Shown here piece after piece: positions 1 through 11,500 of a DNA stretch of 55,621 bases. Location: positions 1 through 55,621 of IMG/VR virus record IMGVR_UViG_3300028897_000188. One strand, given 5' to 3'. Position 1 is the stretch's first letter, and every line of letters starts with the position of its first letter. The notes under the pieces are model-generated. The model was not told the origin of the DNA. It searched no databases and saw only the letters and a list, made by a program, of their open reading frames with translations. The translations under genes and the position numbers were made by a program. The stretch is from a virus.

Positions 1-2042
1 CCTCTAACTATCCCTGTAGAACTGAAAGAGGAAGAACTTCTAGAGCTTGACGAAGAGCTTAGAGAACTGGAGCTTGAAGAAATAGAACTTGAGGAGCTAA
101 GACTTGAGGATGAAGAGCTACTAGAGCTTGACGAAGAAATTGAAGAAGAACTAGAAGAAGAGCTACCACAATCACAAAAATCATCTACTGAATTAACTTT
201 AAAATTATCTACATATGCAAGAACACCTGTTCCGTTTTCATCATTAGCACCGTCATATAAAAACCCAAACCAAGGACGAACATCTCCTGTATTACAAGGT
301 ATTCCATGATCTCCAGTTCCGCTATATGGATGGATTTCCCAAATATAAGAATCACCATATCCACCAATCGAATGATAATAATAAGCCCTATTTCCTATTC
401 TTACTATCCTTAAAGCACCTGTCTGATGACTAGTATTAAGTATACCAATAGCGTTAATCTCGGCTGTTCTTCCATCATACCATACAGGTATTCCAGTAGG
501 ACAATTTGGGCCAGGACATCCACCAAAATAATCAGCGTTAGCTTCTACCATATAATAGTTTGCAAAACTACCTGGATATGATGGAAGAACATAGAACCCA
601 ATCTGTATAGCACTAATCCTACCGTTACTTGGAAGAGTTTCTTTAGCTTTCAATAAAAAGAACCACCAGTCTATTTGAATATCAAAGTCACCCTCAAGAC
701 AGAATTGGCTTCTATAACGAACACCTTGAGCACCATTTGAACGATATGCTACCCAACGTGCGCTATTACTCCATGTATAGGCTTCTGTTAAAGTAGGATA
801 TCCATGATTATCTACATATGACCACCTTTGTCTATCGCTTACTGGAGCACCGTTTACTGCATCATTAAAATCATCGTCTACTCCCCATGTTCCATACCAA
901 TCACAAGAGCTAAAACTTGAGCTTGACGAAGAAGAGCTTGAACTTGAATAAGAACTAGATGAAGTAGAAGAACTTGAAGAAGAAAACATAAATTCTCCAA
1001 TACATCCAGTTATATCATTATGATCTGTATTACTACCTTCCCATGTTCCGAAGACACTAAGATATCTATATTCTGTAGCAGAGCAGGAGATTGAATAAGT
1101 AGCTGTTCCTCCATTGTTTATAATTGTTCTTGCTGGATCATCATATACGGTAAATGTTAAAGTATTCCCGATTCTCTTAAAAGTTACATATTTTTTACCC
1201 CAAGGTGGATTATTGCCTGTAGGAGTAATTGTTCTTACTGGACTAGCATTACCACTTTCAAAATCTTTCGACTCAACTCCCCAACGATAAACAGAAAATC
1301 CAAAATCATTAATTTTCATACCGAAAGCCACACCAGCACTTGCGGCTTCTAATTCAGTCCATGTAGGATTAGCTATATTTGACATTGATACGATGACTTG
1401 GAAACAAGCACTTAACGGAGAAATAGTTAGACCAATATCACTAGTATCACTTCCTCCAATATAAGTTACAGGAGGTTCTTTTAGATTAATAAAATCCGAA
1501 GCAAAAGAAACACTTGAAGAAGAAATTGAGGAAGAGCTTATTGAACTGGAGCTTGACGAAGAGGAACTTTCGCTGGAACTTGAAGAACTTTCGCTAGAAC
1601 TTGAAAAGCTTACACTAGACGAAGATATGGAACTTGAAGAAAACGATGAGCTTGAAGTAGAACTTCCAAATTCTATATTAGTAATTTTTAGAGGGAATTT
1701 CTCACCCACACCACTATAAACAAGAGCAGTTATATCCGCTCCATTTGGTAAACTTATAAAATCCAATGCTACTATTTGTCCAGAAACATATGCATTTCCA
1801 GTTGATCCAGGATTTCCAGCACTAGTAGAAAGGCTGAAAGAACCGCTAGTAGGAGAACCACCAGTATAAGTTATTCGCATAACATTTGGCTTGTAATCAT
1901 ATATCCATGATCCAGACGGAGCAAGACCAGAAAAGCCATAGGCACTTGGCCCTATCTCTTGAAATAACCATCCAGTTCCATCCCAAGAACAAAAAATGGT
2001 ACATTGCCAGTCTTCAAAATGTTGTGTCCAAACTATACTCAT
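1..2042 (-). CDS. Polyserine-linked tail adhesin, 3' partial
   Basis: The gene runs off the left edge; about 680 residues are visible. Its ATG overlaps the stop of the upstream adhesin gene (ATGA), so the two are probably translationally coupled. Polyserine linkers at about residues 124-180, 350-380 and from 624 to the edge separate beta-rich globular blocks. The block at about 380-620 (motif DIQIDWWFF) resembles modules in the next two genes (DVVLDWSTS, DVSLKWINT), so it looks like a duplicated binding module. No catalytic motif is visible. By context it is a virion surface protein, probably a tail fibre or receptor-binding protein. Function is inferred from position and architecture only. 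Confidence 0.75.
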   Translation of the reverse strand, partial: MSIVWTQHFEDWQCTIFCSWDGTGWLFQEIGPSAYGFSGLAPSGSWIYDYKPNVMRITYTGGSPTSGSFSLSTSAGNPGSTGNAYVSGQIVALDFISLPNGADITALVYSGVGEKFPLKITNIEFGSSTSSSSFSSSSISSSSVSFSSSSESSSSSSESSSSSSSSSISSSSISSSSVSFASDFINLKEPPVTYIGGSDTSDIGLTISPLSACFQVIVSMSNIANPTWTELEAASAGVAFGMKINDFGFSVYRWGVESKDFESGNASPVRTITPTGNNPPWGKKYVTFKRIGNTLTFTVYDDPARTIINNGGTATYSISCSATEYRYLSVFGTWEGSNTDHNDITGCIGEFMFSSSSSSTSSSSYSSSSSSSSSSSFSSCDWYGTWGVDDDFNDAVNGAPVSDRQRWSYVDNHGYPTLTEAYTWSNSARWVAYRSNGAQGVRYRSQFCLEGDFDIQIDWWFFLLKAKETLPSNGRISAIQIGFYVLPSYPGSFANYYMVEANADYFGGCPGPNCPTGIPVWYDGRTAEINAIGILNTSHQTGALRIVRIGNRAYYYHSIGGYGDSYIWEIHPYSGTGDHGIPCNTGDVRPWFGFLYDGANDENGTGVLAYVDNFKVNSVDDFCDCGSSSSSSSSISSSSSSSSSSSSLSSSSSISSSSSSLSSSSSSRSSSSFSSTGIVR

Positions 2043-5000
2043 AAAACAGATAATACTAGTTGTGAATATGGTGCTGTTCTATCAGAAATATCTAGAGATA
2101 TTGGAACTCCATCTGATATTGCTACTCCTAAAAAGTTCTTAGCTCCATTTCCACCAGTAAGCGAAATATTAAAACTTCCAGACCCACCTGTTATGTTATT
2201 TAGAGTTAATTTTAAGTAATTATTTGTATATCCTACATTCCATGTTGTTCCTGCACTTGGAGCTAGCCACAATGAACCTGTTCCAGAACTATCCCACTCC
2301 TGATTTACTGCATCCCATGATCCAAGTAGTGGTGGAGAAAAAACTAAATCCCAATATGTTCCATATTCAAAGTATGTGTCACATCCTACTCCAGAGGAAG
2401 AACTTGACGAAGATGATCCGCTGAAACTTGACGAAGATTGACTAGTAGAGCTTGAGGAATAACTTGATTCACAAAATCTTATATTAGTTATACTGTAAGC
2501 TTCATCTTCACCAAACTGTCTCTGTACTGATATATAGTTAAAATCAGCGGTTCTATCAGAAATATCCAGAACCATTTGCTGACCAGCACTTACAGTCTGG
2601 TATCCAGTATTTACAGAACCATTAGCCGCATTAAGAACAAGAATAAAATTTCCATATCCAGCGGATACAGGAAGAATATTATCTAATGTTACAACTATAA
2701 AATTACTTGTATATCCTTCTTTCCATCCTGCATCTGCATCTAGCCATATAGTACGTGAAGTTGTCTTATCCCATTCCTGATTTACTGCATCCCATTGTCC
2801 ATATTGAATGTCATGTGGACTCCAGAATGTATCATCAAAATAATTATCACACGCTCCTGGAATTTGTGAACTGGAGCTTGAGCTTGTCGAACTTGAGGAA
2901 GATAGAGAACTACTGGAGCTTGACGAAGAGGAAGATACAGAACTTGAGGATGAGCTAAGTGAACTTGACGAAAAGCTAAGACTACTTGACGAAGAACTTA
3001 TAGAGCTTATAGATGAGGAGCTTGAAGACCTTGACGAAGAACTTGAACTCTGACAACTCACATTAACTGCTTCAATTACACTCAATCCCTTTATCTTAGA
3101 AATATGACCTCTTGTTCCCACCGAGTCTGTAACATTACCCATACCGAAACCAAAATGTAGATAATGTGAAGCAGAAGTAGAATAACTCTGAGTATACATT
3201 TGTACCCATGAATCATGTACTCCATCTGTCTTGTAGTAAAATCTCACATTAAGACTGTTCGGGCCTATTTGCTCTGATCTAAGTCTTATCTTGCCAGAGT
3301 AATTTCCACTATCATATGATGGATAGCTTAACCATGAATCAGGAAAAGCTCCACCAACATCTCCTAATTGTCTACGTAAATAATACCTAACATATTTACT
3401 TCCTCCTGCTCCAGGAGCCAAATAAACACCAAAAATATTTTTAAAATTGTCTAGTTGATCTGTAGGACTTTCCGAAATACACAAGAAAGAAATCCATGTA
3501 TAATCAGCATTTGCTGGATACTGATAGCTAGTAGACCAATCCAAGACAACATCAAATATGGTTCCAGACACTCCTGGAATTTCTGATCTATAGGCATATC
3601 TATTATTTAGATTAAATGCATGTCCACCAGAGACATTCACATAATCCACTACAAGTCCTCCAGATGGTGTTCCATCTAAATATGAAAGGTTCCAATCATT
3701 TTCATTTTCTCTTATATTAAACGGAGTAGGTTGTGCTCCAGACACTCCTACAAAATCCTCCGTAAAACAGTTAGAACTAAAGCTTGAACTTGACGAAGAT
3801 ATTGAACTTGACGAAGATGACATAGATTCAGAACTTGAACTTTCACTTGCAGAGCTTGAAGACGAAGACGATAGATAACTTACAGATGACTTCCAACTTT
3901 CTGAGCTTCTACTTGAAGAACTTCTACTTGAAGAGCTTTCGCTTGAGGAGCTTCTACTTGAGCTTGACGAAGATACACTTGAACTGGAGCTTGAGGAGCT
4001 TTCACTTGAGCTTGAAGTAGAACTGCTAGAAGCAGACGAAGAACTATAAGATTCTGGAGATATTCTTTTTCTATACATACTTTGCAAACTAATATTTTCT
4101 CTAGGTGCTCTCCAGAAAGGCAATGGTAAATATGGCTCAATAGTAGTAGGAATATCTGTTTCGTCTGAATCATAATACAAATCAATCATAGCTCTAATGG
4201 CATTTTCCAAGTTAGTACTTCTGCTTTGTGTATGTGGATCAACGGCAGAAGCTTGGATTGCACCAGTAGAATTAGCTCCAGCAATGACTTCAATATCTGG
4301 TTCAAGCCAACCAGCGGTAGTAAAATCTTCAACTTGAGATGTTGCACTTGGAGTAAAATAATATGTTCCCGCAACCCAAAAACCCGAAATCCAATCGTGA
4401 TCTGGTGAAGCCTTCTCAAAAGGTTCCCAGTATTCAGGATATGGAATACCTAAAACAGTTTCACAGGAAGCTACACTATTAGATATTAATCCCCATCCAC
4501 TACCATAGTAATATTGACATGTTGACCACATTATAGATGGGGCTGGATAACCTAGAATATAATCACTATGTCTATATGTTATGAATTGATTTGGTGCTCT
4601 TCCAGAAAAATTATATCCAGTATCGGCTCTAGAAGCTATCACTACATATACTTGGTGCATAAAGTTCTTGAATCTTCCAGTAGCGGCTCTAGCCCATCCT
4701 AATCCCTTCTGTAAAGGTTGATCAAAGATATTACCTATTGTTCTCCATGTAGCCGCTCCTGGATCTAAAGTTCTAGCATACGCATCACCAGGACAATTAG
4801 AATATTCATAGTATAATCCACGTCCACCAAAATATCCACTACTATGCCCAGTTAGAAATTCGCTTCCTATAGGAGTAACTAGTTCCAAGTCAAGATTAAA
4901 AGTAGCAACAGCCGAGTAAGTATAGTCATATTTAGTACAATCTGGTTGTGGATCTCTGTCTATAGCTGCATAATTACCCCAAAATTTATATTGCCAAATG

Positions 5001-8000
5001 GTTTCAGAAAATGACTTAACACGAAATAGACTTGCATGTTCAAGATATTCTGGATCACCAATAAAATATTCATCTGGATATAGACCTTTAGAAGCATACG
5101 GAGTATTAATATCTCTACTATAACTTTGTACCCAATCACTAGAAACATAATAAAAACCTGGAGGATCACCAGGAGAACCAAATCTATATTGTGATTCCCA
5201 CTCTGTATTTACATCAACCTGTTCCTCACCATCAATAGTACCAGTAGCTAGCACATCAACCTCATAACGATTGGTTCCTTCTACATTACTCCAAGGATTA
5301 CCAGTATAGTAACCATATTCTTCACCATCTCCCTCTGTATCTCCATACATTCCTTTTAATACGGCAGAACCACCAGGTGTAAATGCCCATCTAAAAATCA
5401 TATAAGTTTGATCTAACCAATGAGCTATATCACGTCTTCTACATGGAAAATCAACATAATCGGTTCCTTTAGCATTTAAAATTTTAGCATAGTCATCCGT
5501 TGCTGGATTCCACACAAATACAGGATCACCCCTATCATTATCATTATGAACAGTTCCATATGGGAAAGCATAAGGATTATCTGGATTAGTTCCTCCCATC
5601 TGGAAGTAAAGTCCTTCAAATGCAAAGCTTGATTCGCTGGAGCTTGAACTTGACGAACTCCCAGAAGAACTACTACTTGAGGAGCTTAGAGAATTGGAGC
5701 TTGACGAAGATGAGCTTGACGAAGACGAAGAATAACTACTTGAGCTTGAGCTTTCTGAGCTTGAGCTTCCTGATTGAGAAGAAGACGAAGAAGATATACA
5801 CCAATCAGCAATCATTATCTCATTTGTTGTATCGTTTATATTACAAGGCCAAGCCTTACATTCTCTTCCATAATATTGTGGACATGCTCTACTCTCGCTA
5901 CTTGAGCTTGAGCTTTCTGAGCTTGATGATTGAGAAAAAGAAAAAGAGCTTGAGGACGAAGAATAACTATAGCTACTTGACGAAGAGCTTAGAGAACTAG
6001 AGCTTGACGATGAGGAGCTTGAACAGCTAACAGCATCATAAGTTACAAAGTCATCCCTCATGCTCAACATTGAAGTTTTTAGAAAACCAGATCCCTTATA
6101 ATCTCTATGATATCTTACCTCATCTATATATCCCTTAAATGGTCTACCAGCAAGATATCCATATTGGCCTATAAGCCCACCATCTCCACGTCTTCCGATT
6201 GTTCCTGATCTTAATTGTCCTTCCGTAATAAGTAAATTCTCAGCACGATTCTGATATGAACGTACTCTACCTCCACTTCCCCAAGCCATTGCTACATATG
6301 TCCATTCTTTTCCGTTTGCTCCAGACGGAACTAGAGGTATTTGTTCTCCTGTAGCTCTGTACCATGACCCACCACTATAAATACCTCCTTGAACACCACC
6401 ATTAGAAAGCCCAAGGAATACAGATGACTCACTAGGTATACCAGCGTGATTTACTTTTGCTATATAAGAAGTATTTTGTCCTATAGGTCTTCTGGCTTCA
6501 CACCTTACCCATGCTTCTACACTAACTTGAGTATGACCAAGATAATCCATTCCATCAGAAGAACCAATACCAACATATCCAGGACTATTAGGCCAGCCGT
6601 AAACACTAGTTGATAGAACACCAGTCATGTAAAGACCCTTGCCTGTAAATTGCCATCCCTGACCAGCACTAACACACCAGTTATCTTGATATCTCACACC
6701 TGGAGATATAAACCCACCACAACCAGATGGGCCGAAGTCCATATTTACAGCACTACCTTCCAGATTAGAATATTTAGTACTTTGATATGTTCTATTAATA
6801 AGAGCATTAGGATCATCATGGATCTCTTCCATATGCATAACACAAGCATATGACTCATCCCAAACATTCATTCCAGCACTTGCTACGATTCCTATATTAG
6901 AGAAATCACGTCCATCTCCGCTGACTGGTATTCCAAGAGAACCTACGTAGTCAAAGTTATCTTCTTGATCATTTCCAAAATGTAAAGTGAAATATCTCGT
7001 TCCTCCAGAAATCACTATTGATGGGCCTATATACAGAGTGGCTTCTCCAGCGGAAGGAATCCACCTAGTTATTTCTACATTAAGCTGGCTTCCAATTTCG
7101 TCTGTCACCTTTAGCTTATATCTTTTCTCTCCAAGCTCCGTAAATATATGCGTAAGGTCTGCTCCTGTACTTCCAGAATTATTACTGATCTTTAATGGGA
7201 ATGAGAATGAAGCAGAATCACACTCAATCTTGGAACCACTTACAGAAAATGGTATAGTACATTTCCAAGGTATTCCAGAAGAGCTTGAGGAGCTTGTGCT
7301 TGAAGACGAAGATGATTGAGATGAAGAACTTGACGATGAGGAACTGCTTGAGGAAGAAGACGATGACGAAGAAGAACTGGACGAAGATGACGATGATAAA
7401 CTACTAGATGAGATTGACGATGAGGAAGAGCTAAAAGATGAAGAAGAAAAACTAGCACCAGAAGGAGTAAAAGTAATTATATTATCACGAAGAGTAGCAT
7501 TTGTATGTTTCAACCAGTTAACACTTCTTTCAATGCTTGAAATTCTAACCTCATCTATAGTATGGTATTGTGCTTCACGACCACTAACTACCCTCCAGTT
7601 ACCAATTCCATATCTATCAGCTACACCACGACCTATAACACCGCTAACATTAGCAGATTGACCGTCTAATATACCATTCAAAAAAACTTCTACTGGCCCA
7701 CCAGAAGCCCATCTACCGACCATATAATATTGAGTGTCTATCTGTAAAGTTGTTGCTCCGTTTGCTGTTCCGCTGCCAGTAGGAGTATATTGAAAAAATC
7801 TAGGAGTTCCATTAATATTGACTAAGTTAAAAGAAGAACTGGTAACACTTTCTGGATTCATTACTATTGATCCGTTGTTAGTAGGCATAGAACCACTAGG
7901 AGTTTTAAAGAAAGCTTCAACTGTATTAGCATCCCTACCATCTGGATCAAGTCCTTTGGTTCTTATATATTGACCATCTGGAGAACTACCAAATCTTTGC

Positions 8001-8506
8001 CCCTTACCTAGTAAAGAATCAACCTGAGTAGGATATCCTACTGTTCCTCCACCAAAACCGTGATTTTCATTTTGAGTTGAATCTTTAAATTCATCTGCCG
8101 TTCCGTCACTTGACTCCTTTAGATGGAATACATGAGTAAATCCAGAATCCCAAACGGCTTGAGCCGCACTAGTTCCTACAGTACCTACATATTGAGTATT
8201 ATCTGGTTCACTAGAGTCATAATATAAAGTGAAATCTGCTCCGCTGGCTGGAAGATTAGGAATCTTGGTAAACACCCAAGCCCTTTCATTAATATCATCC
8301 CATACATCTACTTCTATATAAAGTTGATTGAGATTTTTATCTTCTATTTTCATCTTTAAAGAAGACGAACCAATCTTAGTGAAGATATCTGTAAGGTCTT
8401 CTGATGTAAGTCCAGATGCAGAAGCAAGAGGAATCATAACAGGGAAATCTGTTAAGTCTATTCCTGCTCCTGAGACATTAAATGTTATGTAATTATTCCA
8501 AGCCAT
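2039..8506 (-). CDS. Giant multidomain tail adhesin with DUF2341/LamG-like modules and polyserine linkers
   Basis: 2155 residues. The N-terminus (about 1-110) looks like a DUF2341 domain, followed by a concanavalin/LamG-like jelly roll (about 150-340). The pair recurs at about 415-820. Polyserine linkers lie near 352-412, 825-862, 905-957, 1485-1579, 1819-1880 and 2015-2037. A large unrecognised block spans 957-1485. Two tandem paralogous modules close the protein; both contain the motif LDISDRTA. DUF2341 and LamG folds commonly bind carbohydrate, so a glycan-binding tail surface protein is likely. The start ATG lacks a clear Shine-Dalgarno site: the preceding 23 nt after the upstream stop are almost all A/T. 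It lies between two other adhesin genes in the late tail operon. Confidence 0.85.
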   Translation of the reverse strand: MAWNNYITFNVSGAGIDLTDFPVMIPLASASGLTSEDLTDIFTKIGSSSLKMKIEDKNLNQLYIEVDVWDDINERAWVFTKIPNLPASGADFTLYYDSSEPDNTQYVGTVGTSAAQAVWDSGFTHVFHLKESSDGTADEFKDSTQNENHGFGGGTVGYPTQVDSLLGKGQRFGSSPDGQYIRTKGLDPDGRDANTVEAFFKTPSGSMPTNNGSIVMNPESVTSSSFNLVNINGTPRFFQYTPTGSGTANGATTLQIDTQYYMVGRWASGGPVEVFLNGILDGQSANVSGVIGRGVADRYGIGNWRVVSGREAQYHTIDEVRISSIERSVNWLKHTNATLRDNIITFTPSGASFSSSSFSSSSSSISSSSLSSSSSSSSSSSSSSSSSSSSSSSSSSQSSSSSSTSSSSSSGIPWKCTIPFSVSGSKIECDSASFSFPLKISNNSGSTGADLTHIFTELGEKRYKLKVTDEIGSQLNVEITRWIPSAGEATLYIGPSIVISGGTRYFTLHFGNDQEDNFDYVGSLGIPVSGDGRDFSNIGIVASAGMNVWDESYACVMHMEEIHDDPNALINRTYQSTKYSNLEGSAVNMDFGPSGCGGFISPGVRYQDNWCVSAGQGWQFTGKGLYMTGVLSTSVYGWPNSPGYVGIGSSDGMDYLGHTQVSVEAWVRCEARRPIGQNTSYIAKVNHAGIPSESSVFLGLSNGGVQGGIYSGGSWYRATGEQIPLVPSGANGKEWTYVAMAWGSGGRVRSYQNRAENLLITEGQLRSGTIGRRGDGGLIGQYGYLAGRPFKGYIDEVRYHRDYKGSGFLKTSMLSMRDDFVTYDAVSCSSSSSSSSSSLSSSSSSYSYSSSSSSFSFSQSSSSESSSSSSESRACPQYYGRECKAWPCNINDTTNEIMIADWCISSSSSSQSGSSSSESSSSSSYSSSSSSSSSSSSNSLSSSSSSSSGSSSSSSSSESSFAFEGLYFQMGGTNPDNPYAFPYGTVHNDNDRGDPVFVWNPATDDYAKILNAKGTDYVDFPCRRRDIAHWLDQTYMIFRWAFTPGGSAVLKGMYGDTEGDGEEYGYYTGNPWSNVEGTNRYEVDVLATGTIDGEEQVDVNTEWESQYRFGSPGDPPGFYYVSSDWVQSYSRDINTPYASKGLYPDEYFIGDPEYLEHASLFRVKSFSETIWQYKFWGNYAAIDRDPQPDCTKYDYTYSAVATFNLDLELVTPIGSEFLTGHSSGYFGGRGLYYEYSNCPGDAYARTLDPGAATWRTIGNIFDQPLQKGLGWARAATGRFKNFMHQVYVVIASRADTGYNFSGRAPNQFITYRHSDYILGYPAPSIMWSTCQYYYGSGWGLISNSVASCETVLGIPYPEYWEPFEKASPDHDWISGFWVAGTYYFTPSATSQVEDFTTAGWLEPDIEVIAGANSTGAIQASAVDPHTQSRSTNLENAIRAMIDLYYDSDETDIPTTIEPYLPLPFWRAPRENISLQSMYRKRISPESYSSSSASSSSTSSSSESSSSSSSSVSSSSSSRSSSSESSSSRSSSSRSSESWKSSVSYLSSSSSSSASESSSSESMSSSSSSISSSSSSFSSNCFTEDFVGVSGAQPTPFNIRENENDWNLSYLDGTPSGGLVVDYVNVSGGHAFNLNNRYAYRSEIPGVSGTIFDVVLDWSTSYQYPANADYTWISFLCISESPTDQLDNFKNIFGVYLAPGAGGSKYVRYYLRRQLGDVGGAFPDSWLSYPSYDSGNYSGKIRLRSEQIGPNSLNVRFYYKTDGVHDSWVQMYTQSYSTSASHYLHFGFGMGNVTDSVGTRGHISKIKGLSVIEAVNVSCQSSSSSSRSSSSSSISSISSSSSSLSFSSSSLSSSSSSVSSSSSSSSSSLSSSSSTSSSSSSQIPGACDNYFDDTFWSPHDIQYGQWDAVNQEWDKTTSRTIWLDADAGWKEGYTSNFIVVTLDNILPVSAGYGNFILVLNAANGSVNTGYQTVSAGQQMVLDISDRTADFNYISVQRQFGEDEAYSITNIRFCESSYSSSSTSQSSSSFSGSSSSSSSSGVGCDTYFEYGTYWDLVFSPPLLGSWDAVNQEWDSSGTGSLWLAPSAGTTWNVGYTNNYLKLTLNNITGGSGSFNISLTGGNGAKNFLGVAISDGVPISLDISDRTAPYSQLVLSVL

Positions 8507-8527
8507 ATTATTAATATTTATCTAAAT

Positions 8528-11500
8528 TTAGATTACATCTATCTCAAATGTCATTTCTGTTGCTCTACTCCAACGGATTCTCAACGCTCCTGAAGTTCCA
8601 TAGAAAGGAAGTACATTTGGATCAGGATTAGCATTAGTAAAGTCATATGTTTCTCTAAACATAAATTTAGCATATCCAGTTGGTAGAGACTGTCCTATAA
8701 TTGATTGTAAGTATGATATTCCAGCCCCTCCAAAATCAAAAGTAAACGCAGCGGCCCCATCTGGAAACTGACCAGAATTATCTATTTGAATTCCTGTTCC
8801 TGCATCCCAATCTGCTATCGTAGGTGGAACGGCATGATTTGATATCTCCATATACATCCCCTCTGTATATGGTGGACTTATTGAATCATCAGGGAAAAAG
8901 GCAACCGATGCACCAACAATTATCATCCTTGCGGCTACTACCGTACTAGCTGACGGTATACCAGATACATTATAAGTAACAACCGATCTCTCTAGTTCCC
9001 AATCAGAAGAATCTCTGCCTATATATCCTGTAATATATGTAGGAGAAAGAAATATACCTCCTGCTGTGGGAGAGTTCCTAACACCATCCCACGTTGCCGC
9101 ACTAAAACCTAGCGCTGCGCTTGATCCTGCTATTGGTGCGCTAAATGAAAATGTTGTAGCACTAGCAGAAGAACTTGACTCTGACGAAGAGCTTAGTGAA
9201 CTGGAACTTGAATAACTGGAGCTTGACGAATTAGAAGAACTAGATGAGGAGCTACTAAAACAGCTTAAACAAGCAGAAGTAGGTGGAGTCAAAAATCTAA
9301 AATTATAAAAAGCCATATCCAAGTCTGTTCCATTTGGATGCAATGTTGATGCTCTAAGCATTACTCTTATATCTTCTCCACTTGTGCTTCCAGCCCATTC
9401 CCATCTTAATTGTGAAAAATCAAAATGGTAGAAGTATAAAGTATTACCAGTTCCAGGCTTCACAATTCTGAATCTACCATTGACAGGATAGTTATTCGGA
9501 GAAGTTGAGCCATAATCAAAAACAGTTTCAGATCCACCAAGAGTTGTTCTTACTTGAAGTTGATTTCTATTTGTACCGACATTATACGTATTCCTTACTG
9601 TAATAGGATTATCATTAGCGGCTGGTAAAACAGGATGCAAACCAAATTCAAAATATGCTCCTGCTCCAACTACAGAGTAAGTTTCAATTGTCCAATCAAT
9701 AGATATATCGAAAGGACAATTATTAGGAATAGTCCATTCACTTTGAATTTCAGAGCTACGTGTTACTCCTGCTACGGCTCCGAAATTATCATATCTGTAG
9801 AAGTTAAGCTGACCAAATCCACTAGGAGCCGTAGGTGGTGGTGAATCAAAGTATGTAGCTGGTGAACCTCCCATATAATTATTTTGATTAAGAATTACTC
9901 CCCAACGATGATAGTCTGGATCGCCACCTGATATATCTAGTAAATCTTCCGCACAATTAGAACTGTAAGAGCTTGAGATACTTGAGGAGCTTGAGCTTGA
10001 ACTTGAAGTAGAGCTTGAACTTGACGATGGACAAGGAATCCCACCAGACACATTTACACAAAGGTCTGTAATTGTAGATATATGTCCTCTTACTGAATAG
10101 TTTCCTACATCTGTACCGACATTTCCAGCGGCAAATCCAAAATGTATATACAATGGATTCAATGATACTCCAAGATTATGTAATTCAGGAACACCAACAA
10201 AACCAGAGGGCCAAAATTCTACCCAATCATCGTCATGTCCTAGAAGAGGAGAATTATAATTTTTGTAGTAAAAATGTTCTTCTAATTGAAAATTCCCACC
10301 ACCAAGATCACGTATAATTCCTTTAAGTCTCAACCATCCTTGCCATGCCGCTCCTAAAGTACTAGGCATATAACAAGCAAATACTTCTCCATATCTATCT
10401 GGTGCTACTGGATGTTTTCTCCTATATTGTAAAACTTGTTGTGTATATGCTCCTCCACAATTATCACTAGGAGGAGGATATCCATCAAGACCGAGTTGTG
10501 CATAGAAAGAATTATGTACTCCCCACATTGATTTATGATTAGTAAAGTCATATGGACTTTCAGATAGAGCTAAGAAAGCCACCCAACTAAACGAACCACT
10601 ATTAGGTGAATATTCATAAGTGTTAATCCATTTAAGAGATACATCTACTATATTTCCATCAACTATAGGTATTGCTGTATGATAACTCCATCTATCCCAA
10701 AGTTGTCCATGACCAGCAAATTTCAAATAGGGCCATAAATAATTAGCATGAGGAATTTGTTCTTCTACTGGAAGAATCCCTCCATATTGATCCCATTCAT
10801 TTATTCTTACTTTCGTATAGTCAAGAACATCTCCCTGTAGAACTCCGTTTATAGTTCCAGCAGATGGTACATATCCAGAAGGATATAATATCCCTGCACT
10901 TGGCCCTGCACTAGTTATATACCCACCAGATGGATAATTAGAAAAAGTAAAACAGTTAGTAGTCTCACATCCTAAAGCCAAATTATAGGAAGATGAAGAA
11001 GATTTACTACTACTTGAAACTGATATTGAGCTACTTGAGGAAGATAAACTACTTGAGGAAGATAAACTACTTGAGGAACTTGAAGAACTTGAATATGAAG
11101 AGCTTGACTGACTACTACTACTAGAACTTGACGAAGATGGATGTAACCAGAAATTGACTAGCGGCCCAACTCCACTTGGATATCCAACCAATCCACCAGA
11201 CGGAGTATCTTCAAAGTCATGGAATATAGTCCAAATACTATCTGGACACCCACATTCTCTATGTAGATAAGTCAACGCCCATGCTTCTCCAGCCAATGTA
11301 GCCCATCCATTTACTGGTTGAGCAAATTTCAATTCAATGGTATCGTCATCTATAATACATACATTCTTAGGTTCTATACGTCTTGCTAATGCCGTAGGAT
11401 TTTTACCACAACCAGCACCTTCTAGTGATTCCCATGCCTGAATTACTACATATCTTCCAAGACCATGATTAATAGTCCATGTCTTTGTTGAAGTTTTCTG

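Noticed and set aside
3835-7319. Plus-strand and alternate-frame ORFs across the polyserine regions
   Set aside because: They are shadows of serine-rich codons, with low-complexity translations and no ribosome sites.
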